Shown here: piece by piece, positions 40,475-49,680 of the stretch
How positions within the stretch are numbered: position 1 is the first letter of the stretch
Layout of the letters: every line of letters starts with the position of its first letter
NCBI RefSeq assembly: GCF_014645655.1
Contig: NZ_BMMD01000013.1
Location: 53,118-117,117, forward strand
Source of the DNA: Agromyces bauzanensis
GTDB taxonomy: Bacteria > Actinomycetota > Actinomycetes > Actinomycetales > Microbacteriaceae
Length of the DNA stretch: 64,000 nucleotides
Direction of reading: 5' to 3'
Position numbers and translations under genes: made by a program
Notes under the pieces: model-generated
The model's input: the letters and a program-made list of their open reading frames with translations, nothing else
The model's database searches: none
Told to the model about the DNA's origin: nothing

Positions 40475-41452
40475 TCAGGTGCGGAGGAAGACCAGGGTGC
40501 CGAGGTACACGACGTACGCGGCCACGAACGCCGCGCCCTCCAGACGGCGCATGCGGTTGCCGGTGAGGAACACCGGGATGCAGGCGACGGTCGCGGCGAC
40601 CATGACGGGCAGGTCGATCGCGATGATCTCGGGATCGACCCGGATGCCGTCCGACGGGATCAGGCTCGTCACGCCGAAGATGAAGACGATGTTGAAGACG
40701 CTGCTGCCGATCAGGTTGCCGACCGCGATGTCGCGTTCGCGGCGGATGGTCGCGACGATCGCGGTGACGAGCTCGGGCGCCGAGGTGCCGATCGCGACGA
40801 CGGTGAGGCCGATGAACGCGTCGGAGACGCCGAAGCCGCGGGCGAGGTCGACGGCGCCGTTCACGAGCCAGTTGGCACCGACGACGATGACGCCGATGCC
40901 CGCGACGAGCCAGATGACGTCGCGCACCGTTCGTCTCTTCGCCGAGACGGCTCGGATGCGTGGCTCGCCGAACTCGCGTGCGAACTCGACCCGCGTCGCG
41001 ACGGTCTCACGATGCGCGGCCCGCACGATCAGGACCGAATACAGCAGGCCGAGGGCGATGAGGGCGCCGCCGTCCAGACGCGTCACCACCCCGTCGAGGG
41101 CGACGAGGAAGAGCGCGGCCGCGGCCGCGACCATGATCGGGAGGTCCAGGCGGATCGCCTGGGAGCGCAGCGTGAGGGGTTGCACCACGGCCGCGAGCCC
41201 GAGGATGAGCAGCAGGTTCAGGGTGTTGGTGCCGGCGATGTTGCCGAGCGCGAGCGAGCTGCTGCCCTGCAGGGCGGCATCGATGCCGATGGCGAGTTCG
41301 GGCGTGCTCGTGCCGAGGGAGACGACGGTGACGCCGATCACCATGGGCGAGATGCCGAGCCGGGCGGCGAGCCGGGTGCCGCCGCGCACGAGCAGCTCGG
41401 CCCCGCCGATGGTGGCGAGGAGGCCGACGAGGAAGAGCCAGAACCCGGTCAC
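40475..41452 (-). CDS. CaCA-family sodium/calcium antiporter (YrbG-like)
   Basis: 325 residues, about ten helices, with both alpha repeats that bind ions: GTSTPELAIGIDAALQGSSS...LGNIAGTN (about 47-80) and GTSAPELVTAIVATIRRERD...VGNLIGSS (about 217-250). Exchanges calcium for sodium or protons at the membrane. Start GTG 41452; ribosome binding site is weak. The 3' end is a short hydrophobic tail LGTLVFLRT. Divergent from the sigma factor gene, 100 bases away. Confidence 0.92.
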   Translation of the reverse strand: MTGFWLFLVGLLATIGGAELLVRGGTRLAARLGISPMVIGVTVVSLGTSTPELAIGIDAALQGSSSLALGNIAGTNTLNLLLILGLAAVVQPLTLRSQAIRLDLPIMVAAAAALFLVALDGVVTRLDGGALIALGLLYSVLIVRAAHRETVATRVEFAREFGEPRIRAVSAKRRTVRDVIWLVAGIGVIVVGANWLVNGAVDLARGFGVSDAFIGLTVVAIGTSAPELVTAIVATIRRERDIAVGNLIGSSVFNIVFIFGVTSLIPSDGIRVDPEIIAIDLPVMVAATVACIPVFLTGNRMRRLEGAAFVAAYVVYLGTLVFLRT

Positions 41453-41552
41453 CGTCCGCACGCTACAGCAGCGACCGCGTCCGCCACCGGGTCGCGGCCT
41501 GTGGATCATCCGGCCCGCGCTCGACGCACATCCTCTAGACTCTCTCCCCGAC

Positions 41553-42206
41553 ATGGCTGACCCCGAGAGCGCACTGTCTCGCGCGACCTCCCGCCGGAGG
41601 TCGGCGTCACGCTCGGCACCCTCCGACGCCGCCCCAGATGACGCGTTCCAGGCGGTGCTCCTCGCGGCGCAGTCGGGCGCGCAATGGGCGTGCACCAACC
41701 TCTGGGTCGACCACGCGCCGACGGTCGTGGCGTTCCTCCGCGCCCGTGGATCGCACGAGCCCGAAGACCTCACGAGCGAGGTCTTCCTCGCCGTCTTCGA
41801 CGGGCTCGACCGCTTCCACGGCGACGCAGCGGCGTTTCGCACGTTCGTGTTCACCATCGCCTACCGACGCCTCGTCGACGAACTGCGCCGACGGTCCAAG
41901 CGCGGCCACGATGTCGAATGGAGTGTCGAGCTCGACGAGCGTCGCAGCCCGAGTGCCGAGCAGGCGGCGATACAGCAGATGTCGGATGCCTCGACGCGGG
42001 CGGTCCTTGATCAGTTGCCGCCCGACCAGCGCGACGTCATGGTCCTGCGCATCATCGGCGACCTCACCGTCGACCAGGTCGCCGAGGTGCTCGGCAAGCG
42101 CCAGGGGGCCGTGAAGGCCCTGCAACGGCGGGCGCTCGAGTCGTTGCGAAAGAAATTCGCCCGAGGCCGTACCCCTGGAGCGGCATCCGTCGATAGCAGG
42201 GAGTGA
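41553..42206 (+). CDS. RNA polymerase sigma-70 family factor (ECF-like)
   Basis: 217 residues: a polar N terminus, region 2 (WACTNLWVDHAPTVVAFLRA, EPEDLTSEVFLAVFDGLDRF, FRTFVFTIAYRRLVDELRRR) and region 4 (AVLDQLPPDQRDVMVLRIIG, LTVDQVAEVLGKRQGAVKAL). Directs RNA polymerase to stress promoters. ATG 41553 follows TCTCTCCCCGAC with a TAGACT box close by, so the message has a very short leader. The next gene starts one base after the stop and probably modulates it. Confidence 0.92.
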   Translation: MADPESALSRATSRRRSASRSAPSDAAPDDAFQAVLLAAQSGAQWACTNLWVDHAPTVVAFLRARGSHEPEDLTSEVFLAVFDGLDRFHGDAAAFRTFVFTIAYRRLVDELRRRSKRGHDVEWSVELDERRSPSAEQAAIQQMSDASTRAVLDQLPPDQRDVMVLRIIGDLTVDQVAEVLGKRQGAVKALQRRALESLRKKFARGRTPGAASVDSRE

Positions 42207-42207
42207 G

Positions 42208-42948
42208 ATGAGATCACACCGGATCACCGACGACGACGCTGCGGTCGTGATGCGCGGGCAGGAACCCGAAGCTCGCGACGACCTCGCGGTCGTGGCACAT
42301 GCCGTCGCGGTGTTCCGGCGTGACTCGCTCGAGCCCCCACCGCAGCCCTCGGCTGCGCTGGCGGCCCGCCTCGATCTCGAACGAGTGGCGAGGCTCACGC
42401 CTTCGGCAGACGAACTGTACGCAACGACTTCGGCGACGGCACCCGCGAACCGGGTGTCGACGCCGGGAACACGGAGAAGAAGAGTGGCACTGAGCGGATT
42501 CATGGGCCTCGGCCTCGCGGCGAAGATCGCCATCGGAGCGGGCGCGGCAGCGCTCGTCGGCGTGGCCGGCGCCGGCGCCGCGGGCGCGGCGGGCGTGCTG
42601 CCCGAGGACGTGCAGGTGGTCTTCAACGAGGTCACCGGGCACCCGGGCAACAACGTCAGCGAGACCGGTCTCGAGAACAGCGAGTTCGGCCAGCAGACCG
42701 CCGAAGACGCGCGCCAGAAGGGCGAGGAGAAGCGCGAGGCTGCGCTCGAGAACGCCGAGGAGAAGCGTCAGGCCGGCCTCGAGAACGCCGCCGAGCACGC
42801 CCAGACCGGTCAGGAGACGGCCGGCGAGAACGCCGGAGCCGGGCAGGAGACCGCCGAGGAGAAGAGCCAGGCCGGCCAGGAGGCCGCCGAGGGCGCCGGC
42901 GACATCGCCGACGAGAAGAGCCAGGGCAAGGACGCCGCAGGCGACTGA
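42208..42948 (+). CDS. Sigma-linked membrane protein with a repetitive charged C terminus
   Basis: 246 residues. Residues 1-95 look cytoplasmic (VVMRGQEPEARDDLAVVAHA, LAARLDLERVARLTPSADEL), one helix follows (GLGLAAKIAIGAGAAALVGV), and from about 150 an exported region made of imperfect repeats such as AALENAEEKRQAGLENAAEH and GQETAEEKSQAGQEAAEGAG, rich in Glu, Gln, Ala, Lys and free of aromatics, like LEA proteins. The gene order fits a sigma/anti-sigma pair; anti-sigma function is inference because no zinc motif is seen. Confidence 0.75.
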   Translation: MRSHRITDDDAAVVMRGQEPEARDDLAVVAHAVAVFRRDSLEPPPQPSAALAARLDLERVARLTPSADELYATTSATAPANRVSTPGTRRRRVALSGFMGLGLAAKIAIGAGAAALVGVAGAGAAGAAGVLPEDVQVVFNEVTGHPGNNVSETGLENSEFGQQTAEDARQKGEEKREAALENAEEKRQAGLENAAEHAQTGQETAGENAGAGQETAEEKSQAGQEAAEGAGDIADEKSQGKDAAGD

Positions 42949-42969
42949 CGCCCCGAAAGATCCCCCCGG

Positions 42970-43005
42970 GAATCGGACCCTCGCCACACGGCGGGGGTCC
43001 GATTC
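42970..43005 (+). terminator. Strong terminator after the sigma operon
   Basis: GAATCGGACCC and GGGTCCGATTC form an 11-base perfect stem extended by CGCC/GGCG around ACAC, 21 bases after the stop, followed by TCGTCC. Confidence 0.8.
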
Positions 43006-43084
43006 TCGTCCGCCCCTGCTCTGGTGCAGGTCGGGCCCGTCATGGCAACGTGGACACAGCAGACGGGAGGGGGCGAGGCCATCG

Positions 43085-43375
43085 ATGACCGGGATCGCAG
43101 CAGCAGACGGCATCACGACCGCGCTCGAGTGCCGCGAACTGACGAAGGACTACGGCGGCGGCAACGGGCTCTTCGACGTCGACGTGCGCGTCGCACCGGA
43201 CACGCCGATGCTCGGGTGGCCCGACTGGCTGAACCGGCCCTCGGTCTTCCACGCGTCCGGCAATCCCGGCCTCGGGTGGCCGACGCTCGCGCAAGCGACC
43301 GTGATCATCACGCTCGCCGGCCCAGGCCTCGTCCTGGCCTTCGTCCTCACCGCGCGGAGCAGGAAGGTCGCGTGA
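43085..43375 (+). pseudogene. Chimeric remnant of an ABC transporter: ATPase start joined to permease end
   Basis: 96 readable residues. The first 40 (ALECRELTKDYGGGNGLFDV and DVRVAP) are the start of an ABC ATPase just before the Walker A site. The rest (PDWLNRPSVFHASGNPGLGW, then a helix and LTARSRKVA) is the end of an ABC-2-type permease, which in such operons lies after the ATPase. Walker A, signature, Walker B and almost all permease helices are missing; a deletion of about 2 kb that kept the frame explains it. Its stop overlaps the start of the P-type ATPase gene. Confidence 0.7.
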
Positions 43376-45948
43376 GCGGGCTCGAGGAGGCGACGCTCAT
43401 CGAGCGGGGCCTCACCGCCGCCGAGGCGGAGCGCCGGCTCGTGGCCGAGGGTCCGAACGAGCTGCCCACCGCGAAGCCGCGCAACCTCCTGCAGCAGGCG
43501 TGGACCGTGGTGCGCCAGCCGATGATCCTGCTCCTCCTCGTCGCCGGCAGCATCAACTTCGCGTTGGCCGAGCCGCTCGACGGTGCCATCCTCATGTCGT
43601 TCGTGGTGGTGGTGATCGGCATCTCGGTCTATCAGGAGCACAAGACCGAGAACGCCCTCACGGCGCTGCGCGACCTGTCGTCTCCGCGTGCGCTCGTCAT
43701 ACGCGACGGACGGCAATTGCGCATCCCGGGCCGCGAGGTGGTGCCCGGCGACGTCGTGGTGCTCGCCGAGGGCGACCGGGTGCCGGCCGACGCGGTGCTC
43801 GCGGAGGCCGTGAACCTCTCGGTGGACGAGTCGGCGCTCACCGGCGAGTCGGTCCCCGTGCGCAAGACGCGGGTCTACGGCCCGCCCGAGGAGGCGACGA
43901 TGGGGCGGCCCGGGGGTGACGCCACCCCGTGGCTGTTCTCGGGCACACTCGTGGTCAAGGGTCGCGGCATCGTGCTCGTCACGGGCACCGGGGCGAACAC
44001 CGAGCTCGGCCGCATCGGCACGGCGCTGCGGTCCATCGAGGAGGGGCCGACGCCGCTGCAGCGCGAGATCGACCGCCTCGTGCGCGTCATCGCCGTGTTC
44101 GGCGTGCTCGCCGCCGTGGCGGTGGCCGTGATCTACGGCTTGACGCGCGGGGTGTGGCTCGAAGGCGTGCTCGCCGGCATCGCCACGGCGATGGCGATGC
44201 TCCCCGAGGAGTTCCCGGTCGTGCTCACGGTCTTCCTCGCGCTCGGGGCATGGCGGATGTCGCAGCGCCAGGTGCTGACGCGGCGCCCGCCCGTCATCGA
44301 GACGCTCGGATCGGCGACGGTCGTGTGCGTCGACAAGACCGGGACGCTCACCATGAACCGCATGACCGTGCGGGAGTTCGTGGTCGGCGCACGGACCCAT
44401 GTGGTCGAGCCCGACGCCCCGTTGCCCGAGGAGTTCCACGAGGTCGCGGAGTACGCCGTGCTCGCCTCTCCCGTCGATCCGTTCGATCCCATGGATACGG
44501 CGTTCACGGCCCTCGGCGCTCGGGCGCTCGCGGGCACCGAGCACCTGCACCCCGGGTGGGAGCTGGTGCGCGAGTACCCGCTCTCGGAAGAGCTTCTGGC
44601 ACTCGCGCATGTCTGGCGATCGCCCGACGGCGCCGACTACGTCATCGCGGCCAAAGGCGCACCCGAGGCGATCGCCGACCTGTGCCATTTCGATGCCGAC
44701 CGCATGGCGGCGCTCCGCCGGGACGTCGACGTCGCGACCTCCGACGGCCTGCGCGTGCTCGCCGTCGCACGGGCGCGGTTCCGTCGCGCCGAGGCGCTGC
44801 CCGACCATCACCACGACTTCGACTTCGAGTTCGTTGGGCTCGCGGGCCTCGCCGACCCCGTGCGCCCCGGCGTCGGCGACGCCGTCGCCGAGCTCTCCCG
44901 AGCGGGTGTCCGCACCATCATGATCACGGGTGACTACCCCGGCACGGCGCTCGCGATCGCCCGCGAGATCGGTCTCGAGAGCACGGGCGGGGTGATCACC
45001 GGCCCCGAGCTGGCGGAAATGGGCGATGAGGACCTGGCCCGACGCATCCGCACCGTCAGCGTGTTCGCCCGCATGGTGCCCGATCAGAAGCTGCGGCTCG
45101 TCCGCGCGCTCAAGGCCGACGGCGAGGTCGTCGGCATGACAGGCGACGGGGTCAACGACGCCCCCGCGCTGCGGGCGGCCGACATCGGCATCGCGATGGG
45201 CGCGCGGGGCACGGATGTCGCGCGCGAATCGGCCGCGCTCGTCATCACGGATGACGATTTCTCGTCGATCGCGGGCGGAATCCGGCAGGGGCGCGGCATC
45301 TTCGACAAGCTGCGCAAGGCGATGTCGTACATCATCGCCGTGCACGTGCCCATCGTGGGGATGTCGCTCATCCCGGTGTTCGTGGCCGACTGGCCGCTCG
45401 TGCTGCTGCCGGCGCTGATCGCGTTCCTCGAACTCATCATCGACCCGGCGTGCTCCATCGTGTTCGAGGCGGAGGAGATCGACCCCGAGGTCATGGCGCA
45501 GCCTCCGCGCGGGCTCGGTGAACCGCTGTTCGGCGCGCGCGTGCTCACCATCGCCACGCTGCAGGGAGCATCGGCGCTCGCCGCCGTGTTCGCCGTCTAC
45601 CTGTGGGCGGTGCTCGACGGACGGCCCGACGACGTCGTGCGGTCGGTGACCTTCGCGACGCTGGTGGTCGGCAACCTCGCGCTCATCCTCGTGAACCGGT
45701 CGTGGCGGTTGCCCATCTGGCGAACGTTCCGCGAACGGCGCAACCGCGCCTTGAATTGGATCCTGCTCGGCGCGAGCGCGCTCCTCGCCGCCCTGCTGCT
45801 CGTTCCCGCGTTCCGCGACGCGTTCAGCCTCGGGCCGATCGGCCCGCTCGACTGGGCCGTCGCGATCGCCGCGGGATTCGCGGGGGTCGCGTGGTTCGAG
45901 GTCTACAAGATGATCGCCGCCCGCCCGACCGCGCACCGGGTTCCGTGA
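43372..45948 (+). CDS. P-type cation-transporting ATPase (calcium/PMR1-like)
   Basis: 858 residues: N-terminal actuator (LSVDESALTGESVPVRKT, TGE about 163-165), M4 segment MAMLPEEFPVVLTVFLALG, phosphorylation site VCVDKTGTLTMNRMTV (Asp about 323), KGAPEAI in the nucleotide domain, hinge VGMTGDGVNDAPALRAADIG, and six C-terminal helices with FLELIIDPACSIVFEAEEID. The P2-type layout points to Ca2+ or Mn2+ export; PEEFP in place of PEGLP is common in bacterial members. GTG overlaps the ABC remnant by four bases. Confidence 0.92.
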   Translation: MSGLEEATLIERGLTAAEAERRLVAEGPNELPTAKPRNLLQQAWTVVRQPMILLLLVAGSINFALAEPLDGAILMSFVVVVIGISVYQEHKTENALTALRDLSSPRALVIRDGRQLRIPGREVVPGDVVVLAEGDRVPADAVLAEAVNLSVDESALTGESVPVRKTRVYGPPEEATMGRPGGDATPWLFSGTLVVKGRGIVLVTGTGANTELGRIGTALRSIEEGPTPLQREIDRLVRVIAVFGVLAAVAVAVIYGLTRGVWLEGVLAGIATAMAMLPEEFPVVLTVFLALGAWRMSQRQVLTRRPPVIETLGSATVVCVDKTGTLTMNRMTVREFVVGARTHVVEPDAPLPEEFHEVAEYAVLASPVDPFDPMDTAFTALGARALAGTEHLHPGWELVREYPLSEELLALAHVWRSPDGADYVIAAKGAPEAIADLCHFDADRMAALRRDVDVATSDGLRVLAVARARFRRAEALPDHHHDFDFEFVGLAGLADPVRPGVGDAVAELSRAGVRTIMITGDYPGTALAIAREIGLESTGGVITGPELAEMGDEDLARRIRTVSVFARMVPDQKLRLVRALKADGEVVGMTGDGVNDAPALRAADIGIAMGARGTDVARESAALVITDDDFSSIAGGIRQGRGIFDKLRKAMSYIIAVHVPIVGMSLIPVFVADWPLVLLPALIAFLELIIDPACSIVFEAEEIDPEVMAQPPRGLGEPLFGARVLTIATLQGASALAAVFAVYLWAVLDGRPDDVVRSVTFATLVVGNLALILVNRSWRLPIWRTFRERRNRALNWILLGASALLAALLLVPAFRDAFSLGPIGPLDWAVAIAAGFAGVAWFEVYKMIAARPTAHRVP

Positions 45949-45998
45949 TCCAGCCCGGTGTACGTTGAAAGCGGCCTGAGACACGACGAGGGGTCACC

Positions 45999-47672
45999 AT
46001 GAGCGCCGGCCGAGCCGACACGACGCACAACGCACGCTACCGCGAGATCGCCGCCGTCCTGCGACGGCACAGCCTCGGCTTCCTCGGCGGGCTCATCGGC
46101 CTCGACCGGCTCCTGCCGTTCCGGCACCGGGCGGCCGAGGCATCCGGCGCCGAGACCAACGAATCGCCCGCACACCTGCGCAGTGCGCTCGAGGAGCTGG
46201 GCCCGACGTTCATCAAGCTCGGCCAGGTGCTCTCCACGCGTCCCGATCTGCTTCCGCCGGCCTACATCGACGAACTGATCAAGTTGCAGGATGCCGCACC
46301 GCCCGTGCCGGTCGACCTGATCCGCGACGTGATCCGCCGCGAGCTCGGTGGCGAGCCCGAGGACCTCTTCGCCTCGTTCGAGAACGAGGCGCTCGCGTCG
46401 GCCTCGATCGGACAGGTGCACCTCGCGACCCTGAAAGACGGCACGCCGGTGGTGGTGAAGGTCCGTCGTCCGGGAGCCGTCGCCCAGGTGCAGCAGGACG
46501 TCGAGATCGTGCAGAACCTCGCGATGCGGGCGACCCGCACCTGGGAACTCGCCCGCGAGTACGACGCCGCCGGCTTGGCCGACGAGTTCGCCAAGACGAT
46601 CCGTGACGAGCTCGACTACCTGCAGGAGGGCCGCAACGCCGAGCGCTTCGCGGAGAACTTCCAGGACGAGCCCGACGTCGTCATCCCGCGCGTGTTCTGG
46701 GAGTTCACCACCTCGCGCGTGCTGACCCTCGAGCGGATGCACGGCGCCAATGTGAGCGACGCGACGGTCCTCGACACCAGAGGGGTGGACCGCAAGGAGG
46801 TGGCCCGCCGCGGCGCGGACATGGTGCTGAAGATGACCTTCGAGGACCGGTTCTTCCACGCCGACCTGCACCCCGGCAACCTCTTCATCCACGACGACGG
46901 CACGATCGCGCTCATCGACTTCGGCATGGTCGGCGTGGTGGAGGAGGAGCTCCGCGATCACCTCAGCAACCTCTTCATCGCGTTGGCGCGCAGCGACCAC
47001 AACCTGCTGGCGTCCGCGCTCGTGGGCGTGTCGGTCAGTGCGCCCTATGTCGACCGGGACGTCCTGAGCGAGGACCTGCGAGTCTTCCTGTCGCACTACC
47101 GGTTGCGCTCGTTGCGCGAGACCCCGTTCGCCCGCGTGGCGGGCGAGATGTTCGGGATCCTCCGCGACAGCCACCTGCGGCTGCCGCGCGAGATGGCGCT
47201 GTTGTTCAAGGCGCTGCTGCAGATCGAGGGGATCGCGGTGAAGCTCGACCCCGACTTCCGGCTCGCCGAGGCACTCGAACCCTACGCGCAGCGGCTGACC
47301 CGGGAGCGCACCAGCGCGCTGGTGTTCGCGAGGCGCCTCGCGCGCGCCTCCTTCGACATGGGCGAGCTCGCCCTCGACGTGCCCGGCGTGCTGCGGCGGG
47401 TGATCGACCAGGTCGACACGACGGGCATCCAGGTGCACCTGCGGGCGGCCGAGCTCGACCCCATCGTCGGCCGGGTCGAGCGCATCGGCAACCGCCTCGT
47501 CGCCGGCATGATCGGCGCGGCGTTCATCTCGGGCATCGGCAACGTGGTCTCGCGCGAGCGGAGGTGGCGCTCGTGGGAGGGCGCGATGGTCGGCACGGGG
47601 TTGGGCGTCCTCAGTGCGACGGGGGCGTACCTCGCATGGACGGCCAGGCGGCGGGGTCGTCGACGGCCCTGA
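45999..47672 (+). CDS. AarF/UbiB family atypical kinase
   Basis: 557 residues with all UbiB/ABC1 motifs: GPTFIKLGQVLSTRPDLLP (KxGQ, about 69-87), ASASIGQVHLATLKDG, VVVKVRRPG (catalytic Lys), FHADLHPGNLFIHDDG and ALIDFGMVGVV (metal-binding DFG). The C terminus has one or two hydrophobic segments (GTGLGVLSATGAYLAWT). Members support quinone/lipid biosynthesis or lipid handling as ATPases. ATG with CGACGAGGGGTCACC upstream. Convergent with the LOG-like gene. Confidence 0.92.
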   Translation: MSAGRADTTHNARYREIAAVLRRHSLGFLGGLIGLDRLLPFRHRAAEASGAETNESPAHLRSALEELGPTFIKLGQVLSTRPDLLPPAYIDELIKLQDAAPPVPVDLIRDVIRRELGGEPEDLFASFENEALASASIGQVHLATLKDGTPVVVKVRRPGAVAQVQQDVEIVQNLAMRATRTWELAREYDAAGLADEFAKTIRDELDYLQEGRNAERFAENFQDEPDVVIPRVFWEFTTSRVLTLERMHGANVSDATVLDTRGVDRKEVARRGADMVLKMTFEDRFFHADLHPGNLFIHDDGTIALIDFGMVGVVEEELRDHLSNLFIALARSDHNLLASALVGVSVSAPYVDRDVLSEDLRVFLSHYRLRSLRETPFARVAGEMFGILRDSHLRLPREMALLFKALLQIEGIAVKLDPDFRLAEALEPYAQRLTRERTSALVFARRLARASFDMGELALDVPGVLRRVIDQVDTTGIQVHLRAAELDPIVGRVERIGNRLVAGMIGAAFISGIGNVVSRERRWRSWEGAMVGTGLGVLSATGAYLAWTARRRGRRRP

Positions 47673-47675
47673 CCG

Positions 47676-48407
47676 TCAGACCGTGCCGTGCGTCGGCTCC
47701 GGCCCGTGCTGGCGCTCCCAGCCGGCCTGCACGAGCCTGACGATCTCGTCGGCATCGTCGGACACGGTCACGAGGTCGAGGTCGTCGGGCGCGAGGTAGC
47801 CGGATGCCGCGGGCCGTTCCCTGAGCCAGGCGATGAGCCCGCCCCAATAGTCGGATCCGGCGAGGATGACCGGGAAGTCGTGGATCTTCCCGGTCTGCAC
47901 GAGCGTGAGCGCCTCGAACAGCTCGTCGAGCGTGCCGAATCCGCCCGGTAGCACGATGAACGCCGAGGCGTACCGGACGAACATCAGCTTGCGCGCGAAG
48001 AAGTAGCGGAAGTCGAGGGCGAGATCGAGGTACGCGTTGAGCCCCTGCTCATGAGCCAGTTCGATTCCGAGCCCGACCGAGGTTCCGCCCGCCTCGACGG
48101 CGCCGCGGTTCGCGGCCTCCATGACTCCCGGCCCGCCGCCGGTGATCACCGTGAAGCCGGCGTCGGCAAGACCCGATCCGATGCTGCGGGCGAGGCGGTA
48201 GTGCGGTTGGTCGGGGCGGGCGCGGGCGGAGCCGAAGAGCGACACCGCCTTCTCGGTGCCGCGGAGGAGGTCGAAGCCCTCCTCGATCTCGATCCGCATG
48301 CGCTCGACGCGCGCGACGTCGGCCGCCGCGTCGGCGATGACCCTGAGGAGTTCCTCGTCGGGACCGTGGTGCTCCCGCGCGGTGTCCTCCGTACGGCGGT
48401 CTCCCAC
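47676..48407 (-). CDS. LOG/TIGR00730-family phosphoribohydrolase
   Basis: About 243 residues: FGSARARPDQPHYRLARSIG, VITGGGPGVMEAANRGAVEA (about 92-111) and VLPGGFGTLDELFEAL (PGGxGTxxE, about 156-171), the signature of Rossmann-fold LOG proteins that release adenine from AMP-type nucleotides or cytokinin precursors. I chose GTG 48407 because AGGAGG lies seven bases upstream; GTG 48416 abuts that site. Divergent from the membrane acyltransferase-like gene. Confidence 0.9.
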   Translation of the reverse strand: MGDRRTEDTAREHHGPDEELLRVIADAAADVARVERMRIEIEEGFDLLRGTEKAVSLFGSARARPDQPHYRLARSIGSGLADAGFTVITGGGPGVMEAANRGAVEAGGTSVGLGIELAHEQGLNAYLDLALDFRYFFARKLMFVRYASAFIVLPGGFGTLDELFEALTLVQTGKIHDFPVILAGSDYWGGLIAWLRERPAASGYLAPDDLDLVTVSDDADEIVRLVQAGWERQHGPEPTHGTV

Positions 48408-48502
48408 GGGCGCCACCTCCTCGGCTCGGAACAGGTGCGCGCGGGGCGGTCCCCAGCGCGCTGTTCGCAGGCTACCCGTGCCGAGGGCGGTACGGTTGCC
48501 GC

Positions 48503-49510
48503 ATGCAGCCCGCGGCGCACGACGAGCCCGTCGGTGCGGAGGAGGTGCCTCCCCGGGCCCCGGAGCCGAACGGGATCCCGCGGAACCTCGCCATCGACCG
48601 CTTCCGCGGCGCGCTCATCATCCTGATGGTGGGCGGCGACTACCTGAGCGGCGTACAGGCCGTGCCGGCGTTCCTGAAGCACGCGCCCGACATCGGGTAC
48701 ACCGTCGCCGACGCGGTCGCCCCGGCGTTCGTCTTCGTCATCGGCCTGAACTACGGCCCCTCCTTCGTGCGACGGATGCCCCGGGGCACGGCGAACGCGT
48801 ACGTGCACGTGCTGCTGCGCTACCTGGCCCTGATCGGGATCGGCGCCATCCTCGCGGGCGGTGCGACCGCGACGGGCACACCCACCGATTGGGGCGTGCT
48901 GCAGGCCCTCGGCGTGGCGGGTCTCGTGTGCCTCGCGTTCATCCGCCTCCCGACCTCGGCGAGGTTCGCCATCGGGATCGTGATGCTCGCGGCCTACCAG
49001 GTCGTGCTCGACGCGTCGATGCTCCCGCTCGTGCTCGCATCCACGCAGGGCGGGCTATTCGGCGCCGTGTCGTGGGCGGCGCTGCTGGTGCTCTCCACGG
49101 CGGTGGCCGACGTGTGGCGCGTGGGCGTCCGTCCGTACGCGGTCTGCTGCGCCGCCCTTTCCGTCGCGGCCGCCCTCGCCGCAGTGCTCGTGCCGGTGAG
49201 CAAGCATCGGGTCTCGCTCAGCTACGTCCTCATCTCGCTGGCGATCGCCGCCGTGGTCTTCCTGGCGGTGGACCTCACCGCCAGGTTCGTGGCGGATCGC
49301 CCCGGATACCTCTGCTGGTGGGGCGAGAACCCGCTCGTGCTGTATCTCCTGCACCTCGTGATCCTGGCCGCCGTCGTGTTCCCGGATGCCGCGTGGTGGT
49401 ACGCCGAGGCGCCGATCTGGCTCGCCGTGCTGCAACTCTCGGGTATCCTCGCGGTGCTCTCGTCGGTGGCGTGGTGGTTGCATCGGCGGCGGCTGGCGAT
49501 CCGCCTGTGA
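48503..49510 (+). CDS. Multi-pass membrane protein of the HGSNAT/DUF1624-like acyltransferase group
   Basis: 335 residues with about ten helices. The start of the core, AIDRFRGALIILMVGGDYLS (about 33-52), matches the R-x-x-R-G beginning of membrane acyltransferase-like proteins, and WWGENPLVLYLLHLVILAAV near the C terminus matches their late helices. Likely moves an acyl group onto an exported glycan or lipid; this is family-level inference. ATG 48503 without a strong ribosome site. Confidence 0.75.
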   Translation: MQPAAHDEPVGAEEVPPRAPEPNGIPRNLAIDRFRGALIILMVGGDYLSGVQAVPAFLKHAPDIGYTVADAVAPAFVFVIGLNYGPSFVRRMPRGTANAYVHVLLRYLALIGIGAILAGGATATGTPTDWGVLQALGVAGLVCLAFIRLPTSARFAIGIVMLAAYQVVLDASMLPLVLASTQGGLFGAVSWAALLVLSTAVADVWRVGVRPYAVCCAALSVAAALAAVLVPVSKHRVSLSYVLISLAIAAVVFLAVDLTARFVADRPGYLCWWGENPLVLYLLHLVILAAVVFPDAAWWYAEAPIWLAVLQLSGILAVLSSVAWWLHRRRLAIRL

Positions 49511-49680
49511 AGCGCGGCCGCGGGACGAACCGCAGGGACGGACGGCGGGGACATCCCGCGGTCGACGCCGACGCGATCGTCGTGGATGCGACATCCGGAC
49601 GTTCTGGCCTGTGGAATGCGAACCTTGTCAGACGTCCGACTCTGCTAAGAAGGGTAGGACTGTGCAGTGCCAGCGATTGG

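Noticed and set aside
43150..45984. Very long open frame (over 900 codons) antisense to the P-type ATPase
   Set aside because: GC-rich genes leave the complementary frame free of stops. The product is Arg/His/Gly-rich without any domain, while the sense strand has all P-type ATPase motifs.
49560..49680. NsrR/DosR-type operator in front of the haemoglobin operon
   Set aside because: Some partial GACGTCC-like symmetry is visible, but it does not match a known NO- or redox-operator consensus closely enough to report.
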